Shown here piece by piece: positions 42,163 to 52,949 of a DNA stretch of 64,000 bases. The stretch spans positions 33,601-97,600 of the forward strand of contig CAZLEF010000020.1 of NCBI GenBank assembly GCA_964558465.1. Reading direction: 5' to 3'. The stretch is from JACJYC01 sp964558465. GTDB lineage: Bacteria > Bacteroidota > Bacteroidia > Chitinophagales > Saprospiraceae. The notes under the pieces are model-generated. The model had not been told where the DNA came from. It made no database searches and worked only from the letters and a program-made list of their open reading frames with translations. A program made the position numbers and the translations under genes. The stretch's first letter is position 1; each line of letters begins with the position of its first letter.

Positions 42163-44268
42163 CTACAGTTTCAAAAACTTTCCGGAACCTACCCCCTCCA
42201 CCCGGATGAAATACCACCCGGAAGGAAGGTGTTCCACAGACAGTTCCGCGGCTTGGCTCCCCGGCAAAATTTCGGTTCTTTCCAGTATTTTCCCCATTGG
42301 ATTACAGAGTATAACGGCGGTTTTTTTTAACCGGACCCGATCCAATACCAGGGTCAGGCGGGTTGTTGCCAGCGTTGGGAACAGGCTAAAGCTTTCCTCG
42401 CCGGAATCATGGTATTGTACCGCAATGACGGCGGAAAGCGAACTTTGGCCATCCAGGTCCACCTGGCGCAAACGATACCAGGCCAGGCCTTGAAAGGGAT
42501 CGGGGTCTTGCCAGGTATAAACAACCGGCACGCTGGAATTTCCTGCGCCGGGTACTTCGGCAAGTTGTTCGAAATCGCGGCCGCCGGCGTTTCGCTCCAC
42601 CGCAAAATAGAGGTTGTTTTTTTCGGCAGCGGTTTCCCACTTCAACACGACGCCTTCCGGTCCGGCCTTGCCCCAAAAACGGGTGAATACAACAGGCAAC
42701 ACACCCTGACTGCCCACTGCAAACGGCGAAAGGTTTTGGATGCCAGTCCGGGTGCGGGTATAGGGGCCGCTGCCGCCGGCCGGCGCTTCCGTGTCCTGGG
42801 CCCAGCCGCCGTCGTAATGGGCCAGGTAACAGGCGAAACGGTTAAATCCGCTCATTTCATCCAATCCGTTCCATTGCACCGTCATATTGAGGTTGCTGCC
42901 GCCGGGGGTGGTCTCTTCTGCAAACCAGGTTTTGTCAACCACCCCGGACGTCATCAAATTCCCGGAAAACCCGTGTTCGAATACGCCGTCGGCCACCCGG
43001 ACGGCATAGGTGTCGGCGGTTCCTGCATTAGTCAGGTTAACCGGATTGTACCCGGTAGGGGTCCCGACAGGGTATGTAACCGGCACAACACTCACCCGCC
43101 GCCTGAGGCTGCCTGTGCCATCCGTTAAAATGTAGGCTGAAGGGGAACCACCCGATATCGATCCGGCGATGCCAATGTTCAGATCGTGGTTGCCGGTGAA
43201 CAACAACCCGTCAAACAACCCGAGTATGCCGTTGACCTGGGTGGGGCCGGTCAGGGTTTTAGCGCCGCCGCCGCTGATGTTCAGCCGGGCATAAATGAAG
43301 CCGTCTTCGATGATTTGGTCAGCCGTACCGGCATAATCAACGAGGGCGCCGCTGTTGAAACTGACCGTTTCCCGGCTGCCGCCGAAGGCCGTGAATACCT
43401 GGCCTTCGCCCTGAAGTTCGAGCGCTCCGCCGGCCTGTACACTGAGTGTGGCGACGGCCGCTCCGCCGCTGCCGGCATTTCCGGTTACCTGGTTGCGGGC
43501 GATGATCCGGCCCGATCCGCCGATGACATAATTGATGTTGCCGCCGGCGGGGTTGGCAGTGTTGACGAACAGGTTCCCGGAGATGTCCAGGACGCCGTTG
43601 ACGGTGAAGGTACCGTCGTTCCAGGAGTTGTTGGTGGCGCCGTTGATCCCGTCGATGGAGACGTCGCCGGCCGCCGAAACGGTTGCGCCGGCACTGATGG
43701 TGACATTGAACGTGCGCCGGGCTGAATTGGAAGGGCTGGCCTGATTGAGCAGGCATGCCGACCCTGACCAGGAGAGGAAAACGTCGGCATGGATGGTCAG
43801 GTTGGAGGTATTCGCGGCTCCTGCGTCGAGGTCTTTCCTCAGCCGGGAAAGGGCGATATAACCCGAACCGGAGAGGGTGCAGGTTGGGCCGTTGATGTCG
43901 AGGCTGAGGCCGTCGCCGCCCAGGGTCCCGTCGACCAGGATGCCCGTGCCGTAAACCTGGATGTAGCGGTTGTCTGCGGAGCCGGCTTGCAAAACTGCGC
44001 CGTTTTCTACCGTCAGGTTGAAAACCGAGAAGTCGGCGCTGCCCGGCAAGACGACGGTATGGCCGCTTTGCACCACCACATTCAGGGCGGGGTTGTTGGG
44101 ATTGGTTACGGGTGTGCCCAGTCCGTCGGACTGCGTGTTCCAGAGGTTGGGGGCGTTCCAAACCCCGCTTGCTGCGGAGTAAACGGTTTGAGCATGGATG
44201 GAAAATTGGAAAAAAAGATAAAACAGCGAAAGGGCGACCTGTATGGTCGCGGTGTTGAAAGAGCGCAT
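42163..44268 (-). CDS. Large secreted T9SS cargo protein with C-terminal sorting domain
   Basis: 701 residues from the ATG at 44268, where signal peptide VALSLFYLFFQFSIHAQ sits at the N-terminus. A beta-helix-like region (about 50-420) of stacked Asn/Gly/Val strands (GHTVVLPGSADFSVFNLTVE) precedes beta-sandwich domains. The last roughly 80 residues (FSLFPTLATTRLTLVLDRVR, GKILERTEIL, SGWYFIRVEGVGSGKFLKL) are the type IX sorting domain, cleaved on export through the outer membrane. It is likely surface-attached. Binding target unknown. A probable promoter is at 44330-44301. Confidence 0.88.
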   Translation of the reverse strand: MRSFNTATIQVALSLFYLFFQFSIHAQTVYSAASGVWNAPNLWNTQSDGLGTPVTNPNNPALNVVVQSGHTVVLPGSADFSVFNLTVENGAVLQAGSADNRYIQVYGTGILVDGTLGGDGLSLDINGPTCTLSGSGYIALSRLRKDLDAGAANTSNLTIHADVFLSWSGSACLLNQASPSNSARRTFNVTISAGATVSAAGDVSIDGINGATNNSWNDGTFTVNGVLDISGNLFVNTANPAGGNINYVIGGSGRIIARNQVTGNAGSGGAAVATLSVQAGGALELQGEGQVFTAFGGSRETVSFNSGALVDYAGTADQIIEDGFIYARLNISGGGAKTLTGPTQVNGILGLFDGLLFTGNHDLNIGIAGSISGGSPSAYILTDGTGSLRRRVSVVPVTYPVGTPTGYNPVNLTNAGTADTYAVRVADGVFEHGFSGNLMTSGVVDKTWFAEETTPGGSNLNMTVQWNGLDEMSGFNRFACYLAHYDGGWAQDTEAPAGGSGPYTRTRTGIQNLSPFAVGSQGVLPVVFTRFWGKAGPEGVVLKWETAAEKNNLYFAVERNAGGRDFEQLAEVPGAGNSSVPVVYTWQDPDPFQGLAWYRLRQVDLDGQSSLSAVIAVQYHDSGEESFSLFPTLATTRLTLVLDRVRLKKTAVILCNPMGKILERTEILPGSQAAELSVEHLPSGWYFIRVEGVGSGKFLKL

Positions 44269-44300
44269 GATGTAGGTTTTAAGTGTTAAAAATCTACTTG

Positions 44301-44330
44301 CAAAATAACGATAAAACGTTTCTTTTCCAA
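44301..44330 (-). promoter_or_regulatory. Probable Bacteroidota promoter of the T9SS protein gene
   Basis: On the minus strand TTG (44330-44328), 19 nt, TTATTTTG (44308-44301), with one mismatch to TAnnTTTG. The start codon is 33 bp downstream. Confidence 0.45.
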
Positions 44331-44497
44331 CTATTATCAACAAAATTTTCAAACCGGCGGAACGCCTGGGCAACACCGGCCGGCCTGAAAGGTGAATTTA
44401 CCCATGTTAGTGCAAATTCCAATGCTCAATGATTATCCGCTGAAAAACAATTAATTAGATTACCTGTTCGTTATCACCTAAACCAAAAACCTGTACT

Positions 44498-44842
44498 ATG
44501 AAAAACATCCTCTTATTATTTTTGGCAGTTCTGCTGCTTTCGGTTGCGTGCAAAAAAGACCGGGAAAAGAACCTTCCGGCCTGCATAAAGACCCAACTGG
44601 ATGCCTTTAAACAGGGTTCACAAACCTGCGCGGCCGGCAGCGCCAGCCTGAAAACCTACCAATTCCAGAACCAGACTGTCTACGTTTTCGACGACGGCCC
44701 CTGCATCAGCGACGGCGCCAAACGTGTTTTGGACAAAGACTGCAACCAGCTTTGCACCCTCGGGGGTATCGGCGGATTGACGGAGTGTAACGGGCAGGAT
44801 TTTGCGGCCAACGCCACCGGGGAATTCCAGGTCTGGCCCTGA
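44498..44842 (+). CDS. Small lipoprotein (DUF6970-like)
   Basis: 114 residues. The signal and lipobox are LLLFLAVLLLSVACKKDREK (Cys18). The mature part has six Cys and an aromatic core (LKTYQFQNQTVYVFDDGPCI, DKDCNQLCTLGGIGG), with a C-terminal FQVWP. This resembles the DUF6970 group of Bacteroidota lipoproteins. The Cys pairs suggest disulfides in the periplasm. Convergent with a TonB-domain gene across a hairpin at 44851-44898. Function unknown. Confidence 0.8.
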   Translation: MKNILLLFLAVLLLSVACKKDREKNLPACIKTQLDAFKQGSQTCAAGSASLKTYQFQNQTVYVFDDGPCISDGAKRVLDKDCNQLCTLGGIGGLTECNGQDFAANATGEFQVWP

Positions 44843-44850
44843 TTTTTTAT

Positions 44851-44898
44851 GGTTTCACGGTTTCATTGTTAACCATGAAGCACTGCAACCGTGAAACC
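44851..44898. terminator. Bidirectional hairpin between convergent genes
   Basis: GGTTTCACGGTT (44851-44862) pairs perfectly with AACCGTGAAACC (44887-44898), with a 24-nt loop. An AT-rich run (ATTTTTTAT) precedes it. A plausible transcript end for the flanking genes. Confidence 0.45.
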
Positions 44899-44915
44899 AT
44901 TCATCCCTGAAACCC

Positions 44916-45353
44916 TCAATAAGAAATGGTGATCGTATACGTTATCCCTTTTTTTTCTCCTTTTTTGGGCGCAACGGCGGGCTTGCTAACAATTTCATAA
45001 CTCACCGCTCCGGGAGAGACCGGTTTTTGTTTGGGCAACCGGAAACGGATATGTATTTTTTGGTGGAAAAGGACCCGCATACCGCGGTGTTTGGCCACAT
45101 GAAATTTTAACGATTTCACCAGCCGGATCGCCTCTTCGTCGCATCCGTGACCCAGACTCGAGAGCACTTTTGTTTCTACCACATTGCCTTTATAATCGAT
45201 ATCGTACGTTATATAGACGGCGCCTTCAATTTTGTTTTTGAGGGCCTCCGGAGGGTATTTCAGGTTCTGCCGGATGAATTGCTGCATCGCCTTGGGGCCG
45301 CCCGGGTACTCGGGGCGATGGACAAAATTTTTATCTGTCTTTTCTTTTTTCAT
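44916..45353 (-). CDS. TonB C-terminal-domain protein without membrane anchor
   Basis: 145 residues, start ATG at 45353. The core YPGGPKAMQQFIRQNLKYPP, GAVYITYDIDYKGNVVETKV, GCDEEAIRLVKSLKF is the TonB C-terminal domain. Canonical TonB needs an N-terminal membrane helix and a Pro-rich spacer, and both are missing here. No signal peptide is evident either. It may be a cytoplasmic relic, or the true start may be elsewhere, though no upstream hydrophobic segment is in frame. The direct energy-transducing role of TonB is therefore doubtful. Confidence 0.85.
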   Translation of the reverse strand: MKKEKTDKNFVHRPEYPGGPKAMQQFIRQNLKYPPEALKNKIEGAVYITYDIDYKGNVVETKVLSSLGHGCDEEAIRLVKSLKFHVAKHRGMRVLFHQKIHIRFRLPKQKPVSPGAVSYEIVSKPAVAPKKGEKKGITYTITISY

Positions 45354-45441
45354 ATATAAAGGTCTCCTTGTTCATGGAAGTAATTTTTATCACCTTCCAG
45401 CCAACAAAGTAAACGGAAAACCTGATTTTTATCAAACCCTA

Positions 45442-45472
45442 TTGACAAATACACACCTTTTTTGTACATTTA
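45442..45472 (+). promoter_or_regulatory. Probable Bacteroidota promoter of the Xer recombinase gene
   Basis: TTG (45442-45444), exactly 20 nt, then TACATTTA (45465-45472), differing from TAnnTTTG only at the last base. Predicted transcript start near 45479, 33 bp before the chosen ATG at 45512. Confidence 0.55.
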
Positions 45473-45511
45473 GTGCGATTACAGGATTTGGATTCAAAAG
45501 CGGCGATTTGT

Positions 45512-46408
45512 ATGTCATCAGTTGAGCGATTTATTCAATATCTTCAATTTGAGAAACGAAGTTCTTCGCATACAGTCGACGCATACCGGACGGACCTGGG
45601 GCAGTTTCAAAGTTTCATCTCCGCCACCTACCAATTGGAAGCCCTCGAAGAAGTCAGCCATTTTTACATCCGTTCCTGGGTGGTTTCCATGCTGGATGCA
45701 GGTTTGAGCGCGGCCTCCGTCCGCCGCAAATTATCTACCCTCAAGTCCTTTTTCCGGTTCCTTCTGCAGCGGAAAATCATCAGCAAAAACCCCATGCGGC
45801 AGGTTTCCATTCCCAAAACAGGCAAACGGCTCCCCGTTACCACCCTGGCAAAGGATATGGAACAACTGTTGGATCATACCGGGTTTTCCGATGATTATAA
45901 CGGCTGGCGCGACCGGCTGGTCCTCGAAATGTTATACGGCCTGGGTTTGCGCCGGTCGGAATTGCTGCAACTCCGGCTCGCCGATGTGGACTGGCAAAGC
46001 CGGCTGGTCAAAATTACGGGTAAAGGGAATAAACAACGCCTTGTGCCGTTCGGTCCTTCCCTGCACCGCTTGCTTGAAAATTATATGGAAGTCAGAAAAC
46101 AATACTTTCCGGTCGCCGGAAATCCTTGCGTTTTTTTGACAGAAAAAGGTGAACCCATGTACCCCAAACTGGTTTATAATATTGTAAAACGATATTTGTT
46201 GCTTATACCTGCATTGGATAAAAGGAGTCCGCATGTACTGCGGCATTCTTTTGCTACGCATTTATCCGAAAACGGGGCAGATTTGAACGCCATCAAAGGT
46301 TTGCTCGGCCATGCCAACCTGGCGGCTACCCAGGTCTATACCCACAATTCGATTGAAAAACTGAAGAAAGTATACCGGCAGGCACACCCCAAAGCCGGAG
46401 AGGGCTAA
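45512..46408 (+). CDS. Tyrosine recombinase XerC/XerD
   Basis: 298 residues from the ATG at 45512 (MSSVERFIQYLQFEKRSSSH). A GTG at 45473 would add 13 atypical residues and overlaps the promoter. The N-terminal SAM-like core-binding domain spans 1 to about 95. Catalytic residues are R147 (GLGLRRSEL), K171/K174 (GKGNKQR), H241 and R244 (HVLRHSF), H267 (LLGHANL) and Y276 (QVYTHNS). It resolves chromosome dimers at dif. Length and spacing are of the Xer type and there is no insertion typical of integron integrases. hpf follows after 90 bp. Confidence 0.93.
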   Translation: MSSVERFIQYLQFEKRSSSHTVDAYRTDLGQFQSFISATYQLEALEEVSHFYIRSWVVSMLDAGLSAASVRRKLSTLKSFFRFLLQRKIISKNPMRQVSIPKTGKRLPVTTLAKDMEQLLDHTGFSDDYNGWRDRLVLEMLYGLGLRRSELLQLRLADVDWQSRLVKITGKGNKQRLVPFGPSLHRLLENYMEVRKQYFPVAGNPCVFLTEKGEPMYPKLVYNIVKRYLLLIPALDKRSPHVLRHSFATHLSENGADLNAIKGLLGHANLAATQVYTHNSIEKLKKVYRQAHPKAGEG

Positions 46409-46498
46409 CAGACAGCTGGCCGCCGGCTGACTTCGGTTGGCGGTCCACACTGACTTAAAGCCCAGGATTTTATTGCTTAACCGAAAAAAAAATGCCTT

Positions 46499-46798
46499 AT
46501 GAAAGTTTACACAGAAACAGTCCAGTTTAAAGCGGATCAGAAATTAATTGATTTCATCCAAGGTAAACTGGAAAAGATCGACCATTATTACGACCGGGTC
46601 ATCGACGCGCACGTTACCCTGAAACTGGAAAATGCCGGCCAGGTTAAAGACAAAATAGCCGAGGTCCGGCTAAACGTTCCGGGAGAAACGCTGGTGGTCA
46701 AGGAAACGCAAAAAACCTTCGAAGCTTCCGTCAACCGCGCAGTTGACGGTCTCAAACGCCAACTCATCAAATATAAAGAAAGACTAAGGCAGAATTAA
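46499..46798 (+). CDS. hpf: Ribosome hibernation promoting factor, HPF/RaiA
   Basis: 99 residues, the short form. KVYTETVQFKADQKLIDFIQ and YYDRVIDAHVTLKLENAGQV form the first alpha/beta unit. KIAEVRLNVPGETLVVKETQ and FEASVNRAVDGLKRQLIKYK form the second. It binds the 30S decoding centre and inactivates ribosomes in stationary phase. The C-terminal dimerisation domain of long HPF is absent. A rho-independent terminator follows 25 bp after the stop. Confidence 0.93.
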   Translation: MKVYTETVQFKADQKLIDFIQGKLEKIDHYYDRVIDAHVTLKLENAGQVKDKIAEVRLNVPGETLVVKETQKTFEASVNRAVDGLKRQLIKYKERLRQN

Positions 46799-46822
46799 TC
46801 GGGTGATGCATTGTAAAAAGCC

Positions 46823-46861
46823 GAGCCGCTCCGGAAACATCCGGAGCGGCTCTTCTTTTTT
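46823..46861 (+). terminator. Rho-independent terminator after hpf
   Basis: GAGCCGCTCCGG (46823-46834), loop AAACAT, CCGGAGCGGCTC (46841-46852), then a T-rich run to 46861. A perfect 12-bp GC-rich stem. Confidence 0.9.
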
Positions 46862-46905
46862 GAGGAATTGAAGAATCAAAATCAGTTCCTCAATTCCTCA
46901 ATTCC

Positions 46906-49900
46906 TCATCCCCCCTTCACCACCCTCAATGTCTTCACATGGGTCTTCCCGAATTTCAAACGGATCACGTAAGCTCCCGAGGGGTAGGGGCTGAGATCCA
47001 GCTCCATCCACTCCACATCTTTTCCGGCAGTTTGTTTTTGAAGCACGATTCCATTGATGCCGATCAATTCCACCTGCACCGGCTCGTCGAATGTTTCAAA
47101 CAGTTCCAGGATCATTTTGTCCTTTACCGGGTTGGGATAGACCACCGCCAGTTTGGAATCGCTGTAAAGGATCGCCGACCCGGTTTCCGACAATGCCGTA
47201 TGGCCAAAACCATCCCGGATTCGCACCCGGTAGTAGTTGCGGCCCATTTTGGAACTCTGGTGTTCAAAGTTGTATTTCCGGTTCCCGCCCGATATCGCAG
47301 ATGGGGTGTTGACCAGGCCGATATCCCTGAAGTTTACCCCGTCTGCCGCGTGTTGTACCGTGAAATCAAGGGGTAATCCGTCGGCGCGGACTTCCCATGA
47401 AACCTGGATCGTCCGGGCTTCCTGGTCGGTTACTGCTACGTCGATGCCCATCACATCCGGACAGGCAGTCGGGCTGTTGGTCACCACCACAACGCTGATA
47501 TCTGTTGAGGTACAGCCGTTTTCAGTTACCGTCAGCGTGATCTGGAACGTTCCGAACGAACTGTAGGCCACTTGCGCGGTATGCCCGGTCGCTGTTTGCG
47601 GAATTGCGCCGTTGCCGAAATGCCACTGAATGACGGCGTTCTGTCCGGCGCCCACAGCAGTATAAGTATGGGTTTCGCCCTGACAAATGAAATCGGGCCC
47701 GCCGATATTGGCCACCGCCTGATCGTCCACCTCTACCACCAGAATATTGGATTCGAGGTAGGCCGTACAATCCTCTCGTCTTGCGCAGCGCACAAAATAA
47801 GTGGTCGCGAACAGCGGTCCGGAATCATATGCCGGCGAATTGGAATTGGGGATCGGAACCCACGATCCGTCATTGAAATGACCTCCCGAAGCGCTCATCA
47901 TCCATAAATATTCGATCTGGCCTTCTCCGCCGGAGGCGCCGGTGATGCTGACAAACGGCGCCGGATCATTGCCCGGGCCGCAAAGTACCTGGTTGTAACC
48001 GATCTGTCCGGGTTGTGTGATGTTTTCGCACAAAGTGTAAAAACCCGCGTCAATGGTCAGGTTCATTTCGTCCGGCCCCAGCGTAACCGGCGGCGCCATA
48101 AAGCTCAGCGGGTCCATGTCACTGTCCGTCGCGTCATTGCCGGCTGCATTGGGGATGGTCGGTATCAGGCCCTCAGGCTGCCCGAAAGTCACCTTATAGG
48201 TCCCCGGCGGCACCAGGAACATGTACATGCCGGTGTTGTCAGTGGTGGTCATGTCCATATAGTTGTTTCCCACGCCGTTGACGGTGACTTTAACATTGGG
48301 CAAACCCGGCTCGCCCGGTTCCTGCCGGCCGTCGTGGTCAAGGTCCAGCCAGACATAATCACCTAATTTGGCCAGACAATCCTCAGTAATCAGGATTTCT
48401 GTTATGATCCTGGTTTCGCACATTTCCGGCGAATCCGGTATGAAAACAGTTGTGAATTCGATCAAACCCGGTTGTAAAACCTGGGGATTGAGCATAGGAA
48501 CTTCAACACCGTTCACGTAGTAGTGCGTGACGCCTGGCATTTCCGGGTTGACCGTTGGGGTGAAAGGGGCATCGGAAATACAAAGCTCTGCCGGCAAATC
48601 GGCCAGATTGACTACCGGATACCCGCAGGTATTGGAGATGCTGAGGGTGTCAAAACCATTGGTCACGACCGCGGTATAGGTTACCCAATCGACAAGCCTG
48701 AAAGGGAGTACGTATTCCCCGGGGGCAGTTTCCTGGATGATCGTGTTCAAGGGTATCTGGATGGGCGCCGCCGGCGGTTCGGGGCTGTTGAACTGGTACA
48801 TGCCTTCGTTTCCGATCAGCCGCCAGGTTTCGCCCGGATAACTGTGGACGGTAAATTCCTCGGTAAATTGCCCGTTATCCTCGGTGGTTGAATTATTCAG
48901 GCAATTGCAGGGGTCTCCGATCGCAGGCGTCGGTATGAGGTATATGCCGGCGTCTAGTGTCAGATCCATTTCATCTGTCATGAGGGAAGTGGTATGCGAC
49001 ATACCCATCATACTCATATCGGCGTCGTTGTCGAGGGTATCGTCATTGCCGGCGTTGCGCACCGTGAACCGGTAGCCGTAGGGCAGGACAAACCAGACGG
49101 AATAAGTAGCCGGCGGTAGCGAGTCGAACAGGTAATAGCCGCCGGCATCGGTCAGGGTGGAATCGATGACCGTACCCTGAGCGTTTTTCAGCCTCACGGT
49201 CACATCGGGTACGCCGGGTTCGGCATCGTCCTGGATACCGTCCCGGTCCAGGTCTTCCCACACATAATCCCCCAGTTGAGCAAAACAATTGTTGACAATG
49301 GAGAGCATGCTGACGATCCTGGCCTGGCATTCGTTTGGATTGATGGGCGTGAGCAGGGCGACAAATTCAAAAAGCCCGATGCCCAGGTCGGCAGGGTCGA
49401 TATGGTCTACCTGTTCCCCATTGATGAAATAGGTTATTTGGCCGGGTACGCCCGGATTGGCCGTCGGAACAAAAGGCGGGTCATAAATGCACATTTCAGC
49501 AGGAATCCCGGATAAATTGACGGTAGGGTAAGTGCAATTGTTTCCGATCATCAGAATATCAGTCCCGTTCGACAACCTGGCGCTGTAGGGGATGGCGTCA
49601 ATCAGTTTGAATGGCAAAACGTAAACGCCCGGCGAAGTTTCGGTAAAAAAGGCGCCGACCCCGAATGGAACCGGGATTCCCGGCGGTTCCGGGCTGTTCG
49701 GATCCCACATCCCCGTGGCTTCGATCACCTGCCAGGTTTCACCCGGGTAGCTGATAATGGTGATTTGTTCGCCGAATTGCCCGTTATGTTCCGTGGTTGC
49801 ATTGTTGAGGCAATGGCAGGGGTCTTCCAATGAATTGGAAGGCGACCTGTAAATGCCTGCATCGAGCGTGGGGTTGAAGGTATTGAGGGCCAGGGATACC

Positions 49901-52784
49901 AGCGGCGTCATTTCCAGGGTAGCAAGATCGACGTCGCTGTCCAATGAATCGTTGAGGGTCGCGTCGATCAGGGTATAGTGAAATCCTTCCGGCAGCGTGA
50001 ACATGACGGAGTAGGAACCTGCCTGAAGGCCGGTAAACTCGTAATAACCGGTGTTATCGGTCTGGGTAGCGCCGATGACCTGGCCGCTGCCGTCCTTTAA
50101 TTTGACCATAACGCCCTCCACACCGGGCTCGCCAGGCTCCTGGATGCCATTTTTATTGAGGTCTTCCCAGACAAAATCACCCAGACCGGCCAGTTGGAAG
50201 AGATCGGTGTTGCAAACCGATGAACAACCGTTGGCATCGGTAATGGTCAGGGTATACATGCCTGGTGAAAGGCCTGTGATGGCTGCGGTCGTCTGGCCGC
50301 TGTTCCAGAGGTAGGAATAAGGCGGGGCGCCGCCCGATACCTGCGCCGTGAGCGCTCCGTCATTACCTGCGATCACGGGGCTGGTCAACTGGATGGAGCA
50401 GTCCGGTTCGGGGAAGGCAGCGATTGTGGAGGAAAGGGAAACGGTACATCCATTGACATCTGCAATAGTGACGGAATAATCTCCCGCCGGCAGGTTTTGA
50501 ATGGTTCCAGTGTTTGCGCCGGTATTCCACAGGATCGAATACGGCGGTATTCCGCCGCTGACCGAAGTGGTCAGGCTGCCGGATGCGTCCCCGGGGCAAA
50601 GCGGAACATGGGTTGAAATACTTGCCTGCAACAAGGGTGGTTGGGCAATGTTCAGCGTTGCGCTGACGGAACAACCGTTGGCTTCGGTGAGGGTGACCGA
50701 ATATTGGCCGGCCTGCAAATTGCTGATCGCACTGCCGCCGGCGCCGTTGCTCCATTGGAAGGCATAGGGCTCGTCGCCGCCGGAGCCGGTCGCGGTGGCT
50801 GTCCCGGAGTTGTTGCCGAAACAATTCAGATTGGTTCCCTGTACCGCGATGTCGAGGTCTTCCACCACAACAAGGCTGAAATCGGCGGTTCCTTTGCAAC
50901 CGTTGGCGTCCGTTATGGTCACGGAATAATTGCCCTGCTGCAAACCGGTAATCGTTTGATCGGTAGAAAGGTTATCCCAGAAATAGGTAAAAGGCGGGGT
51001 TCCGCTGATCGCCACAGCCGTAGCGGTTCCGGTGGCCCCTTCGCCGCAGGCGGCCGGGTTGCCCGCAATATCTGCTTCTACAGGGGGCCCTTCGCTGATC
51101 GTTATTTCGGCAGTAGCCGTGCAAAATGAAGCATCCGTCACGGTGACGCTGTATGAACCCGGGACCAGATTATTGATGGCGGCTGAACTCTGGCCGTTGC
51201 TCCAGGCATAGGTGAACGGCCCCGGACCCCCCAGTAAAATGACCGAGGCGGAACNNNNNNNNNNAAGGGCGGCGTACCCCCCGTTACAATGGCGCCGGCC
51301 GTTCCCGAAAATGGCCCCGGACACACAACTGCCGGCGCTTCGATGTCCACTGAAAGGCCGGGCGGCAACAGAATCGTTACGGAGCCCGTTGCGATACATT
51401 GGAGGGGGTTGGTTACCGTGACCGTGTAAATGCCTGCTCCGATATCGGTGATGGTCTGGGTGGTTGCCCCGTTGCTCCAGGCATAGGTGAACGGGCCTGC
51501 CCCGTTGAGGATATTGACCGTTGCGGCCCCGTTGGCGCCATCACAAAGCGTGACATTTTGCCCCTGCACCTGGATCAGGAATTCGGGGGCCGCCTGAACG
51601 GTCGCATTTGCTGCGCCCGTACAACCCAGCGCGTCCGTCACCGAAACGGAATAGTTTCCAGGTGCAACGCTGGTGACGACCTGTGTCGTGGCGCCGGTGC
51701 TCCAAAGATAGGAGTAGGGGGTAACCCCGTTGTTGGCGGAAACCGTCAGGAAACCGTTGTTAAAATCCGGGCAGGTTTCGGGTGTGCCGAGCGCGCCCAC
51801 CGTGAGGTTCGACTGTTGTACCAGCGTCCTGGAAGCGGAAACGGGGCATCCGTTGGCATCCGTGGCCGTAACGGAATAGGTCCCGGGCGCCAGATTACCG
51901 ATGAACGGCCCCGTTTGACCTGTACTCCAGGAATAGGTATAGGGCGGCGACCCGCCGCTGGCCGTGGCGGAAATGCTGCCGTTATTAAAACCGGCGCAAG
52001 TAGGGCTGGACGGATTCAGGTTGAGTGAAAGTGCCGGGGGTTGCGCAACGGCGCCGGTAGTGACCGCGGTACAACCGTTGGCGTCGGTGAGCGTGACGGT
52101 GTAAGCGCCGGCCTGCAAGCCTGACAAGGATGCACCCGTGGCGCCAGTGTTCCAGGCAAATGCAAAAGGCGCTACCCCGCCGGTAGCAAATGCCGTAATT
52201 GCGCCCGTACTGCCTCCGGGGCAATTCACGGGGGTTACGGAAACGGAAACATTGACCGGTGTATAATTGAGGGTAATGCAATCTACGGTACCGCATTGAC
52301 TGGCGTCGGTCAGGGTGACGCAGTAATTGCCTGCAGGCAGATTGGTGATGGTGGCCGTGGTTGCCCCCGTACTCCAATGATAGCTGAAAGGAGGGGAACC
52401 ACCCGAACCGACGGCTGTTACGGACAGCGGCAGCGTGCATTGCTGGGTAATAAAATCTACGGCAATCAGGTCCGGCTGGTCGATCGTTCTTGAACCGCTG
52501 CCGGAAAAACCGTTGGACGAAGTAATCGTGACCGAATAGGCGCCGGCGGGAATATTGTTCAGCGTCGGTACCGTGGCCCCCGTATTCCATACATAAGTGT
52601 AAGGCGGCGCACCACCTGTTGGAATAGCGGTGATGCTGCCGTTGGGCAACCCAAAACAGGAGGGTTCCGTAACGGAAAAGCTCACATTGATTTGCGCTGT
52701 TGCTGTAATGCCCCAGATAAAAAACGGCAGGATTTTGGATAAAGAAGCAGCAAACCTGCTCAAACCTTGTACAATTCGGATCAT
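46906..52784 (-). CDS. Giant T9SS surface protein with SprB and SdrD-like repeats, interrupted by an assembly gap
   Basis: One gene, split by 10 Ns at 51255-51264. The upstream part starts at 52784 (MIRIVQGLSRFAASLSKILP, signal-like) and carries SprB-type units (VTEPSCFGLPNGSITAIPTG, then PYTYVWNTGAT, GAYSVTIT), about five before the gap and more after. Next come three SdrD_B-type domains (GDFVWEDLNKNGIQEPGEPG and two relatives), each followed by a YPGETWxxI repeat module. A PKD-like domain (VIQWHFGNGAIPQ) and a C-terminal type IX sorting domain ending KTHVKTLRVVKGG complete it. The frames on the two sides of the gap differ, so the gap length is arbitrary. It is probably a surface adhesin or gliding-type protein of more than 1,950 residues. 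Confidence 0.88.
51255..51264. other. Assembly gap (10 N) inside repeat units
   Basis: Ten N characters lie within the SprB-repeat region. The residues before the gap end in VTGGTPP and those after resume mid-repeat at SASVILLGG, so at least part of one unit is missing and several identical units may have collapsed. Confidence 0.95.
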
Positions 52785-52823
52785 ACCCGGAAATTAAAAT
52801 GTTAAAAATGGATTAAATGCATA

Positions 52824-52869
52824 CAGGGGTTTGGGCCACGCAATGCGAAGCATTTGGAGCGTACCCCTG
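52824..52869 (-). ncRNA. Structured 5' leader hairpin of the T9SS adhesin
   Basis: The outer stem CAGGGGT (52824-52830) pairs with ACCCCTG (52863-52869). Inside, ACGC pairs with GCGT, and AATGC (52842-52846) with GCATT (52850-52854) around a GAA loop. It lies between the predicted promoter (52918-52949) and the start codon at 52784. A leader-RNA regulatory or stabilising role is inferred. Confidence 0.4.
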
Positions 52870-52911
52870 AATGTGATTTGTCCTTTAACTTTTCCGAATA
52901 AGATCAAAAGG

Positions 52912-52949
52912 CTATTACAAAATTATTGTAATAGAACAGAGTGGTAAAA
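52912..52949 (-). promoter_or_regulatory. Predicted promoter of the adhesin gene with overlapping palindrome
   Basis: On the minus strand TAATTTTG (52925-52918) matches TAnnTTTG exactly. Twenty nt upstream is TTTT (52949-52946), three of four matches to the -33 TTTG. A perfect 9-bp inverted repeat, CTATTACAA (52912-52920) and TTGTAATAG (52926-52934), straddles the -7 box, as an operator would. Confidence 0.5.

Noticed and set aside
45512..46408. Tyrosine recombinase as the missing integron integrase for the 0.5-7.6 kb array
   Set aside because: It has standard XerC/D length and motif spacing without the extra alpha-helical insertion of IntI, and lies 33 kb away beside hpf in a housekeeping context.
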